From Prostheceraeus crozeri (taxonomy: Eukaryota > Platyhelminthes > Polycladida > Euryleptidae), in the NCBI GenBank assembly GCA_907163375.1, contig CAJQUW010003464.1, forward strand, positions 186,001 through 250,000: DNA of 64,000 nucleotides. Direction: 5' to 3'. Below, piece after piece: positions 11,964 to 22,223 of this stretch. The translations under genes and the position numbers were made by a program. Numbering within the stretch: position 1 is the first letter of the stretch; each line of letters begins with the position of its first letter. The notes beneath the pieces were generated by a model. It saw nothing but the letters and a program-made list of their open reading frames with translations, was not told the origin of the DNA and did not search any database.

Positions 11964-12122
11964 TGATGTATCGCATAAATAACAATGAATGTTTTTGTTT
12001 AACTAACGCTTGTAACTGAACAATTTAAATATACGACGATCTGAGACGAAATAGAAAACACGTGAATGAACGAGACTTGCTTTGTTAAGTAAACGGAACG
12101 TTGGCTAGCGCAGGATATATCA
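11964..12122 (+). repeat. 3' LTR of the Gypsy element
   Basis: A 159-bp repeat nearly identical to the 5' LTR, followed directly by the AAAAC target duplication. Confidence 0.93.
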
Positions 12123-12127
12123 AAAAC

Positions 12128-12885
12128 CACCTCCACAGCCCTGGTTTGTGGTATATGCTTGTCGAATTATATGCGGAAAGGCGCTTACTTTTATCGAAAT
12201 AATTCAAATGAAGAAGCAAAAACTTCATACTATCAACCAATATTGTTTGTATTCATTTCAACATTCTGCTAATTTCAAAACTACTTGTAAATCGAATAAG
12301 TGAGTATTGGCATCCTACATGTACATGTAAGTTAAAGAAATGAGAGCAGAATAGTCGACATTCTATCCAATATCAGGAATCTTCAACAGATCTAGTTAAC
12401 TTGACATAGCTAAACATTAACACAACTCTCTTTCAAGCATGTAGCCATACCCAGAGAAAACTTGAGATACATGTACTCAATTCAATAATAACATTTTGAT
12501 AACTGTGCAATCATTGAATATTCAGATTTGCTCTCAATTTCAACCAAGGATGCAACTCAATTTTCAATGATTCTATTTACTTTCTGTTTTCAAAAGCATC
12601 TTTTGCTGATTTTTACTGGTAGTCTAATTTAGACGAAATGTCGCTAATGTGCTGAGGTTATAGTATTTAGAATACCCGCGGAAATTTAACTTTACCCTTA
12701 TCAGGCCAAGCATAAGACAAATTGTCAACATTCGTACATCAAAATTCGGTACAAGTAACACTAATAGGGGCACCAAGCTGAAATTTATGGACGATAGGCA
12801 TTTTTTGCTGCTCTTTATAGATATCACATTCCTGAAGTCATCACCACATCATATTTGATAATTTTATGAGACTTCATTTATTCAG
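12128..12885. other. No supported gene
   Basis: AT-rich sequence with no recognisable feature. Confidence 0.35.
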
Positions 12886-13248
12886 GTCAAGCGATTCCAT
12901 TTTGTCGACAGCAACAAATTAATCATTTTTGGATTTTTCATAGCTCTTCTTTGTCTGATAGCACTGATTGGGGTACACCTCCTCGTCCGTCATCGAATGA
13001 CGTACCTCTCGGAAGCTTGCTGGAGTCGTTCAACTCAAATCATCGACGCATCTTCTTCAAGAAGAGCCACTTACGGTCAAATGAAGTTGGTCAACAGTTG
13101 GTCTTATATGCAAAAGAAGCATTCTGTCCTATATTCTCCAGAATTTGCGACTCGCATAGCCTTTATAGATAGCGCGCTGCGTGGCATGATAAAACTATCA
13201 ACACATCGCAAAATTCTTGCTAATGATGAAGTAGGCCTAATCTTGTAG
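12886..13248 (+). CDS. Candidate last exon of an unrecognised single-pass membrane protein
   Basis: The frame is open from a good acceptor (TTTATTCAG at 12877-12885) to a TAG stop, 120 codons. It starts VKRFHFVDSNK and then has a strongly hydrophobic stretch (IIFGFFIALLCLIALIGVHLLV) followed by RHR, as expected for a transmembrane helix with a positive cytosolic flank. The remaining 80 or so residues are hydrophilic and of normal composition. No homology is recognised, and no upstream exon or clear polyadenylation signal was found. It could be a chance open frame, but the coincidence of acceptor, membrane helix and open length favours a real or recently decayed exon. Confidence 0.35.
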   Translation, partial: VKRFHFVDSNKLIIFGFFIALLCLIALIGVHLLVRHRMTYLSEACWSRSTQIIDASSSRRATYGQMKLVNSWSYMQKKHSVLYSPEFATRIAFIDSALRGMIKLSTHRKILANDEVGLIL

Positions 13249-14866
13249 AATCTGCTTGATATTGACCTATTGGACAGTATCTTCATAGATCGCTATTTTA
13301 TTTCGAATGCTGTTGCTTTTGGATGGGAGCTATATTAATGGTAGCCATGATCGCTAATCGATGTAAAACCTATTGAATTGAAGTCGACCAGGGGACAGGT
13401 AGCTCATTCAAGAGGTTTCTTACCTATTTATAATGACAACAAGTTATTTTGCTGTACTGTACGCTGCAGGCACCAGACCGCAACAGAAGCAATCTATGTG
13501 GAGAAATGTTTCTCTTTGATAATCAATCCACTTTTAACGTAACAGTGAAGGAAACCATTGATAATTTTAGATTACAACAAAATTCAGTTCGTTGTTCATG
13601 TGGTCAATGGAACCACAACATGATCGAAGTTGGAGAATGCTGTAATGCTTTTAAAATGTTCAAGGGAGATAGTGAAAGTTTATAAAGCCAATCATGCTTT
13701 TACAGAGAGATAACACAAAAATAAGCAGAAAACCATGTCCTTACTTATTCACACGACTTCGACAAGACTGAATTGCCATTGTAAAGAAGAAGGAATCCAA
13801 TTTTGTTGAGCACTCAACCAATGGATCATTTAAATTCATCTACAAACAGACCTGAAGATGCTCAACATGCAATACATCTGCGCCTTTTGCAGGTGAATGT
13901 ACAATCATGCATGGAAAATAGCAATTGTTTCCGCCACAGATGTCAAGATAAAAAGCTTTTGTCCTTTTGTCTTGTTTTACAATGGATGTTTTTTTGGAAC
14001 AAAATGCTTATAGGCCTATTACAATGATTTTTTGATTAATTTTTTACAATTATTTAGATTAATTTATTAATTGGCATTGACATCAGAATGAATATCCAAG
14101 CCTCAATGATATTAAAGCAAATTGCACACAAAATTATTCGTACCATAGCTTCAATAGTACCAAAATTATAACAAATTATTTATAGTAGGCCTAATAATAA
14201 AACTGTACATCAGGCCTACTGTGCATTGCATATATTACACATATCCAAACATTGTATATCAGTATTTGTAATAGTTCATCATTGACATAGATATTGATTC
14301 ATTAATATCTATGGTCAATTTCTGAAAAATAGATTGTTGACACTTGACACTTGGCCAACTATTCCGAAAACCTTGGCCTGATGAGACTCAACTTTAAAAT
14401 TAAATATTTGAAATCATAAATCAATACATTGTCGACATCATTTCCTTGCTTTGTAAAATGTCTATTGAACTACTGACTTAATGCTAAATTGACTGCGCAA
14501 TACATCATATCAATTATACTTTTCCCGTCAATTCGAAAAAATGCATCATCGCAAAATTGATCAATATGAAGAATTTTCACTGTTGTCCATACTAAAAATG
14601 GTCGATTTCGGCGTTAAAGATTTGTAAGTCTGATAAACAGAGTGAGAAATTAAGCAAAAACATATTTTTTTTACTTTACGCATGACACAAATAAAAGGAT
14701 CTCAATGTTATTATGTTCTAAGATTCCTGTCCTTGGTCATACGTGTCATGTGTGAGGCAAAAACAGCTGCAATGGTAATCAGGATGAAAGTTAGTCACTT
14801 GGAAACATGAGAAAGCTCCTACATATCTCAGCTGCACAATTCTAAAATTGAAGAGACAGTGTTAAG

Positions 14867-14868
<2 letters not shown>
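13249..14868. other. No supported gene
   Basis: AT-rich DNA with small open frames (13449-13685, 13803-14027) lacking recognisable domains. Several TAGGCCTA-type strings occur but form no clear element. Confidence 0.35.

Positions 14869-14899
<31 letters not shown>
14869..14899. repeat. TA microsatellite
   Basis: About fifteen consecutive TA dinucleotides. A second, shorter TA run at about 15199-15219 is the target of the Tc1/mariner insertion. Confidence 0.9.
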
Positions 14900-14901
<2 letters not shown>

Positions 14902-15353
14902 TTCTTTTGTTTTTTGATTTCATGATCCACTAATTCTGAACGAAACTGTTCAGTGACCTTTTTCTTTTTGTTTTGCAGATTTTTATCATATAACTTAATT
15001 TTTGTGTATTTTGGAACCAATTCATTTTTTTGCAAATGTTGTTGTAATTAATATCGTGATTTAATTTTATGCATTTGTGCAAAGATCTTTCCGTTTTCTA
15101 TATTGACTTTTTTCTTCTGGCGATATTGTTCTCAAGATGATAAAAGAATGCCATTTGATGGTAAAGTAACTCATATTTTGCGACGTTTCGATATACTCGT
15201 ATATATATATATATATATACACTCAAGGAAAAAATAAAGTACCCAGTGTAAAAAGTTATGTTAACAGTGACAAATTTATCATTTCAGTCATTTTTTTCTA
15301 CTCGTTGGTGTGAAATATGAACTTTAGAAGTTAAATCAGTAGTCAAACCATTA

Positions 15354-15536
15354 GGCCTCAACCACACAGCGAGCTTTTCCAAGCGTTTTGCAGCAAATAC
15401 AAAGTCATCATTGCAGCATTTGTAGACTTCCATAATCCACGCAAAGCAAACTAGAGCGATTGATAGCTTGTGGACATGCGGTTACTCGAGACGCTTGGGA
15501 CGCTCGTGTTTGCTTTGCTTTCAGTGTAGCTGAGGC
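15354..15536. mobile_element. Small MITE-like element, copy 1, nested in the Tc1/mariner transposon
   Basis: The segment begins GGCCTCAACCACACAG and ends TCAGTGTAGCTGAGGC, so its ends are imperfect inverted repeats. A close relative lies at 17853-18037, outside the transposon, which shows it is an independent repeat of about 183 bp. It is non-coding. The TTA next to the left end hints at a three-base target duplication, but the right side is not a clean match. Confidence 0.65.
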
Positions 15537-15651
15537 ATAATGCTATGATTCCATTCATTGTTCTTTCATGCATACTGAGCTGTACTCTGTTCAATCCGCT
15601 AGCTACATACACCACAATCATTGACAGTATCGTAGCATTAGCAAATTAGTC

Positions 15652-16716
15652 ATGGCGACACGTGGATGTGATTTGACTGAATTCCAGAGAGGTCAAATCT
15701 ACGCCTTGAAGTTTCATGCGAATTTTTCAAGACCTAAAATTGCTGAGTGCCTCGAGATATCAGAGAACACAGTCAGAAAGTACCTACAGAGGCTATCAGC
15801 TGGTGGAGATGCTAAAGCAACCAATCGAGCTTCTTGTGGCCGTAGGAAAAGTACAACTGAAGAAGATGACGAGGAAATTTTAACTTTCTCTTCGAACCAT
15901 CCTTTTTGCTCTGCCAGAGTAATTAAGCAAAACTTAAATCTAGAATGCACCAGAAGGACCGTAACAAATCGATTGCTGAGCGGTGGTTTCAAGGCATTTA
16001 CACCAGCTAGAAAGACAGCCTTGACAGCAGATCATGAACATCGCAGATTGGAATGGGCTACAGAAAAGTCATCGTGGACTTTGACGAGGTGGAAGAAAGT
16101 GGTGTTTTCTGACGAATCGAAATTCTGCTTGGGTCAGTCACGAGTACAGTATGTCCGTCGATCGATAGGAGATCGGTACACGGATCGCTACGTCTGCCGT
16201 ACTCTGAACAGATCTGTCGCGCATGTAATGGTGTGGGGTGCATTCTCAAGTAATGGACATACGAGCCTGGTGAGAATTCAAGAGAGATTGGATGCCCAAA
16301 AGTACATCGACATCCTTGAAGGTAATCTTCTTCCAGTATGGAATACAATCACTCAAGCAGGTGGCATCTTCCAGCAAGACAATGCACCGATACATTCGGC
16401 GAACCGGACGAAACTGTTCCTTCAACACAATGGAATCCCTACCTTAGACTGGCCTGCATTTAGTCCCGACATGAATCCCATCGAACACGTGTGGGCACAG
16501 ATGGAACTGAAACTCCAAAGAGAATATGAGGACCCAGAAGACAGTGACCAACTCTTTGCTACGCTTGATGTCATTTGGAATGAACTGATGGATGATGTCA
16601 ATTATCGAGCTTCTCTTATCAGTTCAATGCGTGATCGCGTACAAGCAGTACTGGATGCTGAAGGTGATTTTACGAGATTTTTGACTGTTTTCTATGTACT
16701 AGTACGCCTTTCGTGA
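15652..16716 (+). CDS. Tc1/mariner transposase (DD34E)
   Basis: The 354-residue protein cuts and pastes its own transposon by binding the terminal repeats. The N-terminus has paired helix-turn-helix character: residues about 10-48 read FQRGQIYALK and later ENTVRKYLQRL. A basic GRRKS follows near 62-67. The catalytic triad is visible as D154 (VFSDESKF), D243 (FQQDNAPIHSA) and E278 (PDMNPIEHVWA), with 34 residues between the second Asp and the Glu. Length and motif spacing match intact Tc1-group enzymes. No internal stop is present, so this copy may have been active recently. The start at 15652 is the first in-frame Met and precedes the helix-turn-helix. Confidence 0.93.
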   Translation: MATRGCDLTEFQRGQIYALKFHANFSRPKIAECLEISENTVRKYLQRLSAGGDAKATNRASCGRRKSTTEEDDEEILTFSSNHPFCSARVIKQNLNLECTRRTVTNRLLSGGFKAFTPARKTALTADHEHRRLEWATEKSSWTLTRWKKVVFSDESKFCLGQSRVQYVRRSIGDRYTDRYVCRTLNRSVAHVMVWGAFSSNGHTSLVRIQERLDAQKYIDILEGNLLPVWNTITQAGGIFQQDNAPIHSANRTKLFLQHNGIPTLDWPAFSPDMNPIEHVWAQMELKLQREYEDPEDSDQLFATLDVIWNELMDDVNYRASLISSMRDRVQAVLDAEGDFTRFLTVFYVLVRLS

Positions 16717-16893
16717 CTTTATACGCGTATTGATATTGTTTCTGTGATCCACTCTGAAGCACAAGTAGTGCATATTGTCTTGTTGTTTTCGAAATAGAGT
16801 AAAATGTCTAACCGAGTACTTTATTTTTTCCTTGAGTGTATATATAAGAGTGTATATTCAAGAGGTGAGAACAAAATCTGACTTAAATCATTA

Positions 16894-16945
16894 GGGGAAG
16901 TACAAACGTTTCTGGCTTACTTGCCGTCATCAGTGTAGTATACCC
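16894..16945 (-). ncRNA. Hammerhead-ribozyme-like motif, copy A
   Basis: On the minus strand CTGATGA is followed by a short stem-loop (GGC-AAGTAA-GCC), then GAAAC and GTT, flanked by strands that can form stem I (ACTACA with TGTACT, one mismatch, plus GGG with CCC). This is the order of a type I hammerhead with a very short stem III. Penelope-like elements are known to carry such ribozymes in their terminal repeats. Confidence 0.5.
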
Positions 16946-17375
16946 TATTGTAGAGAATCAGCAAATCAGATGCCGATAATTCGTCATCCGACCTCCAGAC
17001 ATCTACAATTAATGAAATAATTCAAATCTTGTTCTCAGAGCTCGGGTTCAAAAATCTGAACTTGCAAACACGAATGCAAATAGCTAATTCGTGTTTGCGT
17101 TCTATGCACAAACCATTGGTAGGTAGATGTACATAGAAAGCCGGCAGCTGACACATTTGGCCAGTGAAAAAATTAATCTATACATGCCGAGACCCCGAAA
17201 GGAAAAAATTCAAGAGGTGAGAACAAAATCTGACTTAAATCATTACGGGAACTACAAACGTTTCTGGCTTATTTGCCGAGCTCTGAGAACAAGATTTGAA
17301 TTATTTCATTAATTGTAGATGTCTGGAGGTCGGATGACGAATTATCGGCATCTGATTTGCTGATTCTCCACAATA

Positions 17376-17427
17376 GGGTATACTACACTGATGACGGCAA
17401 ATAAGCCAGAAACGTTTATAGTTCCCG
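17376..17427 (+). ncRNA. Hammerhead-ribozyme-like motif, copy B
   Basis: CTGATGA at 17388-17394 and GAAA at 17409-17412 bracket a GGC-AAATAA-GCC stem-loop. Flanking strands ACTACA and TATAGT plus GGG and CCC can pair as stem I with one mismatch. The partial third copy near 17233-17270 keeps a fully complementary TGTAGT arm, supporting the pairing. The base pair nearest the core in stem II is a C/A mismatch in both copies, which lowers confidence in activity. Confidence 0.5.
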
Positions 17428-17450
17428 TAATGATTTAAGTCAGATTTTTG

Positions 17451-17852
17451 ACAATTTTGACATGATGGATTAATAATTGGACATTTGTAGGTTAGGATGG
17501 TACGACAAGTTTTAAAAAGTTTTTGTTTTTTTATTAGTCTGCAGGCCCATTATGAAAACATGCGAAATTTTGGTTATTTTGATGAATTTTCAGGGTTATC
17601 CATAGATACAAAGGAAGACAATGCATCAAACAGAATCTGCTATGTTGGATGGTTAGTTAATATACGCTAATATTCAGGTGCATAAGAATGGAGCATTCTA
17701 TTTTGTCAGCTAACTCTATTCACAAATCAGCCGTCCATTCTCGAATGAAGTTCGATGTGAAATCAATCACAACTGGTCAACAATGTCTTCAACTGAGTTT
17801 CGCTTTGAAAAGGTTAAATGCTGGTGTGCAATTCGTCTGTGTGCTCTTCTTA
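17451..17852. other. No supported gene
   Basis: AT-rich sequence without a recognised feature. Confidence 0.3.
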
Positions 17853-18037
17853 GGCGAGCTTTTCCAAGCGTTTCCAAGCAAAGCGTTTTGCAGCAAATAA
17901 AAGTCACCATTGCAGCAGTTGTAGACTGCCACACCGGGAGCAAAGCAAACCAGAGCGATTGATAGCTTGCGGACATGCGTCTGCTCGCGTTTGCTCGGGA
18001 CGCTCGTGTTTGCTTTGCTTTCAGTGTGGCTGAGGCC
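17853..18037. mobile_element. MITE-like element, copy 2
   Basis: Homologous over its length to 15354-15536. Its right end reads TCAGTGTGGCTGAGGCC followed by TTA. The left end is missing or rearranged. Confidence 0.6.
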
Positions 18038-18279
18038 TTAGCAATTAGAATCACGAAATACTTGATAAAATGGCAGCTGTGAAGAGACGAATGTCCGTCA
18101 CGGTCGACCATCTTATTTTGGACTGCAGAGTTTAACGAGGTCGACGTTATGTCAATGATGAAATGATGATCCACCTGAAAGTAGGCTTACCGAGGCTGTG
18201 ACAACCCCGAAGTCCGAGCCGATGGAAAAGTCTCTGAACAGGCATCGACGCATAACGATTACACTCTTGGTGAGGACCT

Positions 18280-18420
18280 GAATGTGGGACCTTGGAAGTG
18301 TTGGGGACCCTCGTGGAAAATGGGAGTCGAAAAGTCAGTTTGCAGTTTTCTTATCTCGCGGCTCCCGATTTCTTACCTCTGACATTGCTGCTGAAATGCA
18401 AAATATTTCCGGAATAAGAA
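18280..18420 (+). mobile_element. Fragment resembling a Tc1-like transposase N-terminal region
   Basis: The plus strand encodes SRFLTSDIAAEMQNISGIR near 18355-18412, the linker and helix-turn-helix style seen in Tc1-group transposases. No catalytic residues or terminal repeats were found, so this would be a short relic. Confidence 0.35.
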
Positions 18421-20035
18421 GATTTTCGATGGACGTTTGTAAAAATATTGCAAATCTCGTCACAAGATACACATGTCTAAAAACGGGAGGGATTTGTTTT
18501 CTTCAGTTTCCAGTGTGAATTGTATGTCTGGGAAAATGCTGTTGACAATATTCAAAATAAGGTGTAATTGATCTTTTTTAATAAACACGAAAGCGTCATC
18601 TACGTACCGAACCCATAATTTAAATTGTTTAAAATGTTTTTCATTGCTTGAGCCTCTAATTGTTACATTACCAATTCAGCAAGAAGTCCGGAAATGGAAG
18701 AACCCATTGGAATGCCTTTGATCTGGCTGCAATATTTTCCGTCGAAATAAAAATTCGTTTTCAGGCATTGCTCAACTAATGCTAATATAAAATTCGATGG
18801 GATTGTAATAGGTGATCTGACAAAACTTTCTTTAAACAATCCTTGGCAAGATTGGCGGGACTGATGGATAAAATGATATAACGTCGAGACTTATAAACAT
18901 TTCATCTTCATCAATTTTGATATTGTTTAGTTTTTTCAGAAATTCTTAAGTATTTGTAGAGAAGAATTTCTTGTCGAGTGTTTGAGTTCAATATACAGCC
19001 ATTTTGAAACAAGGTGTGTTGGCAATCCAGGCAAGGAGAGATACGACCGGTATAAAAGAAATATTTGCTTTGTGAATTTTCGGTAATCCATATATTTCAG
19101 CAATGTTTGTTTCTTTTGGAGATATGAAATCGAAATCATCATTGGATAAAAGTTCATTTTTTTTCTTCAACAAAAATAATGATTTTGTAATTTCCGATAT
19201 TTGTTTATTGGTAGGGTCCTCGGAAATTTCAATGTATGTATTTCTATCGCTCAAAATGATATTCATTTTTGTAAGGTATGTTGATTTGTTCATTACTGTT
19301 GTGGCTCCACCTTTGTCAGCAGGTAAAATGATGACTGCTTTGTCATTCTGCAGATCCTTCAAAATTCTAATTTCGTCTTTTCTTCTCTATTTTTTTAAGT
19401 GTGACAAATATCATTTCGCATTGACGATTTTTCTTGTTCTGTAATGTCTGACGTGAAAAGTATTGATACGGTTGAGGCTAAGAAAGAAAGATAATCAGCG
19501 TCGTGATGATTAAATTTCAAGCGTTTTGATAAAAAGTCTATTTCAGCATTGTTCAACTGTCGGGATGAAAGATTCACAACTTTTTCTAGTTCAGTGAGGA
19601 CCATTGTGTTTTCTTTCGGAGATAAATTGAAGAATTTTTTGTCCAATGCTTCTTTTCTATCTGCTTTTCAATATTTGAGATCATGTCAATTGTAAATGAT
19701 AATTCTACAAAAAGTTCTGGAGTCAATTGAAATTCTAAAAATTGTTTAAGTAATATTCCTCAGAAGTGCGATATTTGTTTAAACGATGATGAGCGTCTTG
19801 GATTAGTACTTTCAGCAATCGTCTGCTATTTTGTTTTGCTGTTTCGCATCAGGTTTATATTGTAGTGATCCTGGAAGAATATCATCAGATCGACATTTGT
19901 GAAGGAATATAAATTGTTCTCTTGTCATAGATGATTGACGACAGGCTTTCTCCCATTTTCTAGCTATCAAAACTGATCTTTGACCGTATAGAGTTCGGAT
20001 TGATGAAAATATTGGCATCCTGTTTTATACATTTG
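18420..20035 (-). mobile_element. Penelope-like element, reverse-transcriptase region (degenerate)
   Basis: Read on the minus strand, the N-terminal Penelope block (W-KA-R, EQFIFLHKCR, DILPGSLQYKP) lies near 19850-20020. The diagnostic ILPADKGGATTVMNKS block lies near 19250-19320, IYGLPKIHKA near 19070-19105, and a catalytic WVRYVDDAFVF near 18575-18610. LPFLD-type sequence follows. This order is that of Penelope-like reverse transcriptases, which are related to telomerase. The frame is broken repeatedly, so this is an old copy. It reads toward the inverted repeats at 16.9-17.4 kb, which may be its terminal repeats. Confidence 0.82.
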
Positions 20036-20289
20036 AAAAAAACACATGTATTTGGAGCAACAAGAAAAAAACGAAGGTACAAAAAAGAGTAAAAAGCGTC
20101 TTACAAAATAAGTGTATTTGAATAAAAAGAGAATTTTTCAGGATAAAGCGTCAATAGATGTTATGAATTTTATGAAAAGTTTAGTACAAATTTTCGTGTT
20201 CTGAACTCAGACACGTCTTCAATTACATCAACTTCTAATAAAGCTGTCATATGAAAATTCTATAATCGTTAATTTTTGAAATTTAACTT

Positions 20290-20779
20290 TTTCAGTGATC
20301 TTTTAGGGAATGGTGTCGATTTCTTTATGGCGGTTTACAGAGTCATTGCCTGAGAACCAAGCTTCAATGAATTCAGGCTGTTTTTCATCATCGTTAAATT
20401 TGATGGGCTCAGTTGAGTTCCATAGAAATTGGTGGCTTTCTTCATGTGTATGAATTAATGATATTTGAGATTTTGGGTCAAATCTTCTGACAGCCAATTG
20501 ATGTTCAATTGCTGTGCAATTGCTACATGGAATTTTGTATATAGTTTCTTCTTTCCATAGGCATCTGTGCTTTTGTTCTTTCTTTACTAATGAAGATTGA
20601 AGAGCATATGTTGGTTTGTGTGCAACGGTGATATGATTTTTGATAACTTTTTAATGAGTAAATCTGATGCACCATGAATATTTGGTACAGATCTCGAATT
20701 TTTATTATTCTTAATTTTTGAATTGGTTCCTTGAAAAAATCTTGAATTATTTTTTTCCTATATTTAATGGTTGATGAAG
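20290..20779 (-). mobile_element. Penelope-like element, connector and GIY-YIG-like endonuclease region (relic)
   Basis: On the minus strand ETIYKIPCSNC near 20510-20545 matches the cysteine-bearing start of the Penelope GIY-YIG endonuclease. It is followed by an HTHEES-type segment, then WFSGNDSVNRHKEIDTIP near 20310-20360. Upstream, KYRKKIIQDFF resembles the linker between RT and endonuclease. Because it lies upstream of the RT region at 18.4-20.0 kb on the same strand, it must be a second copy arranged head to tail. Polinton 1 begins at its upstream edge. Confidence 0.6.
20774..20779. repeat. Left target-site duplication of Polinton 1
   Basis: ATGAAG abuts the left terminus and AGGAAG (36440-36445) abuts the right. 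They match at five of six bases, the duplication length expected for Polintons. Confidence 0.6.
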
Positions 20780-21431
20780 AGCAGTATAAGGTATAACATC
20801 CGGCGCGTCGCTTCGCTCGCACCGGATGTCACACCTTGCGAGATTTTCAAAAATTTAGGTAGTCTCCAAATTTCAAAAATTTAGGTAGTGACAAATTTCG
20901 AAAATTTAGGCAGTCCGAAAAATATCACGTGGTCGAAAATTTAAGTTGACTCAAAATATCACGTAATCGAAAATTTAAGTTGTCTCAAAATATCACGTAA
21001 TCGAAAATTTAAGTTGTCTCAAAATATCACGTGGCCGAAAATTTAAGTTGTCTCAAAATATCACGTAATCTAAAAAATATCGCGTGGTCGAAAATTTAGG
21101 CAGATGAAAATTTAAGTTGTCTAAGAATTGCACATAGTCTCAATATACCAGAAGATTGTATTCAAAATATTTCTTTAAAAATGGAAACCTCAGAAATGGA
21201 AGAAACCTCAACGGGGACGGCGACGACGAAAATGGAAGAAACTTCGACAGCGACGAGAATATGTCCTTCGTTATCACAATTAAAAATAACAGAATTGAAT
21301 AGAGAAAAACACAAGGATAGAGTTAGGTATATGAAAGATAAGGAATCTCAATTATTATTAAGATTAGAGCATTATGATAAATTAAGAAAGAGCAGGTCTC
21401 AAGTTAAGAATGTAACACAAGGTATTGGAAT
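20780..21431. repeat. Left terminal inverted repeat of Polinton 1
   Basis: Reverse-complement match to 35841-36439. It begins with a fold-back palindrome (ACATCCGGCGCG...CACCGGATGT with CTTCG-rich loop) and then about five 34-bp subrepeats containing ATATCACGTAATCGAAAATT. It is longer than the right arm because it has more subrepeats. It includes a duplicate of the start of the hydrophobic-protein gene. Confidence 0.88.
21181..21431 (+). pseudogene. Duplicated 5' part of the Polinton hydrophobic-protein gene inside the left TIR
   Basis: Encodes METSEMEETS and the following 70 or so residues nearly identical to the gene at 35441-36091 on the opposite strand. The similarity ends where the inverted repeat ends, so this is a consequence of the long TIR and not a separate gene. 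Confidence 0.8.
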
Positions 21432-22200
21432 TGATCGTGATGAGATCTCTTTTTCCTCTTACTCATCGACATAACTGTCAATCGCACTTGACAATTGTTC
21501 TCGTGATGCGGCTAATTGTCTGAGTGATCTGATGCCTATTCATTGTCTTTGTTGTTCCGTGCTATATGATATGTATATCATGCCATGACATTGTTTGGTT
21601 GGACAACACAATTAAAACTTTTTACGGAGCAGCGTGACTTCTTTCTCTCTCTCTCGATCCTGTCTGTTGCAGGAATATTGTATTCACAATGAGATGCATT
21701 CTTTAAAACAATTGTTTGTCTTCAATGAGAATAATTCCCGTATGCTTTTAATAGAATGAACTGGAACGCTAATAGAATGACCTTGAACGCTATTGGAAAT
21801 TTACACCAAAACTGTTCTGGGAGCCAGAAAAAGTGTCAAAAAGTTTGTCGACATGGCTGTCGATAAAAGTGTCGACATGGTTGTCGATAAAAGCGCCGAC
21901 ATAGTTGTCGATAAAAGTGCCGACATGGTTCGACAGTCGATGTATTTTTCCATTCAAAATAATGTCGCATAAATGATTGTTATGTAAACCAAAATGAATG
22001 AAGAGAAATGTTCATTCAATCATTCATTTATCCTCTCTCATATGTCTATTGTGTTTAGATTGCATGTGTTCTTTTGTTCTTATAGTGTGAATGTAATTTC
22101 ACAACCCGCATTATGCGCTATTGTCTGTGATTTGCCTCACCCTTATCAGCTGTTACAATTTTAGCAGCTGCTACACGCCAATTGTTTTGAGAAATTTATG
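21432..22200. other. Polinton 1 non-coding interval with a 24-bp minisatellite
   Basis: About four units of a 24-bp repeat (GTCGACATGGTTGTCGATAA) lie at about 21846-21940. No gene is visible. Polinton 2 carries an extra 230-residue frame in the equivalent position. Confidence 0.6.
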
Positions 22201-22223
22201 AAGTAGATTTTATTCCATTTAAA

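Larger units (their letters stand above)
7444..12122 (+). mobile_element. Ty3/Gypsy LTR retrotransposon (fossil copy)
   Basis: The 4.68-kb element is bounded by two 159-bp LTRs that start TGATG and end ATCA, with the 5-bp direct repeat AAAAC on each side (7439-7443 and 12123-12127). A primer-binding-like site follows the 5' LTR and a polypurine tract precedes the 3' LTR. The order gag, protease, reverse transcriptase, RNase H, integrase is that of Ty3/Gypsy. The two LTRs differ at about 2 of 159 positions, so insertion is fairly recent. The coding part is broken, with about three breaks. No envelope gene is visible. Confidence 0.93.
15220..16838 (+). mobile_element. Full-length Tc1/mariner DNA transposon
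   Basis: Terminal inverted repeats start CACTCAAGGAAAAAATAAAG at 15220 and end with its reverse complement at 16838. They match for about 23 bp and then continue with scattered mismatches. The element is flanked by TA on both sides, the family's target duplication, and lies in a TA microsatellite. It is 1619 bp long and contains one uninterrupted transposase gene. A small inverted-repeat element sits between the left end and the gene. It looks structurally complete. Confidence 0.93.
16858..17450. repeat. Penelope-like inverted/direct repeat cluster
   Basis: A stretch of about 180 bp at roughly 16867-17046 is repeated in inverted orientation at 17266-17447. The outer part of the first arm also recurs as a direct repeat at 17208-17270. 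Such partly inverted long terminal repeats are typical of Penelope-like elements, and Penelope RT and endonuclease relics lie just downstream. Both complete arms contain a hammerhead-like core. Confidence 0.65.

Noticed and set aside
16058-16428. Minus-strand open frames inside the transposase gene
   Set aside because: Shadow frames of the intact Tc1/mariner transposase on the other strand.
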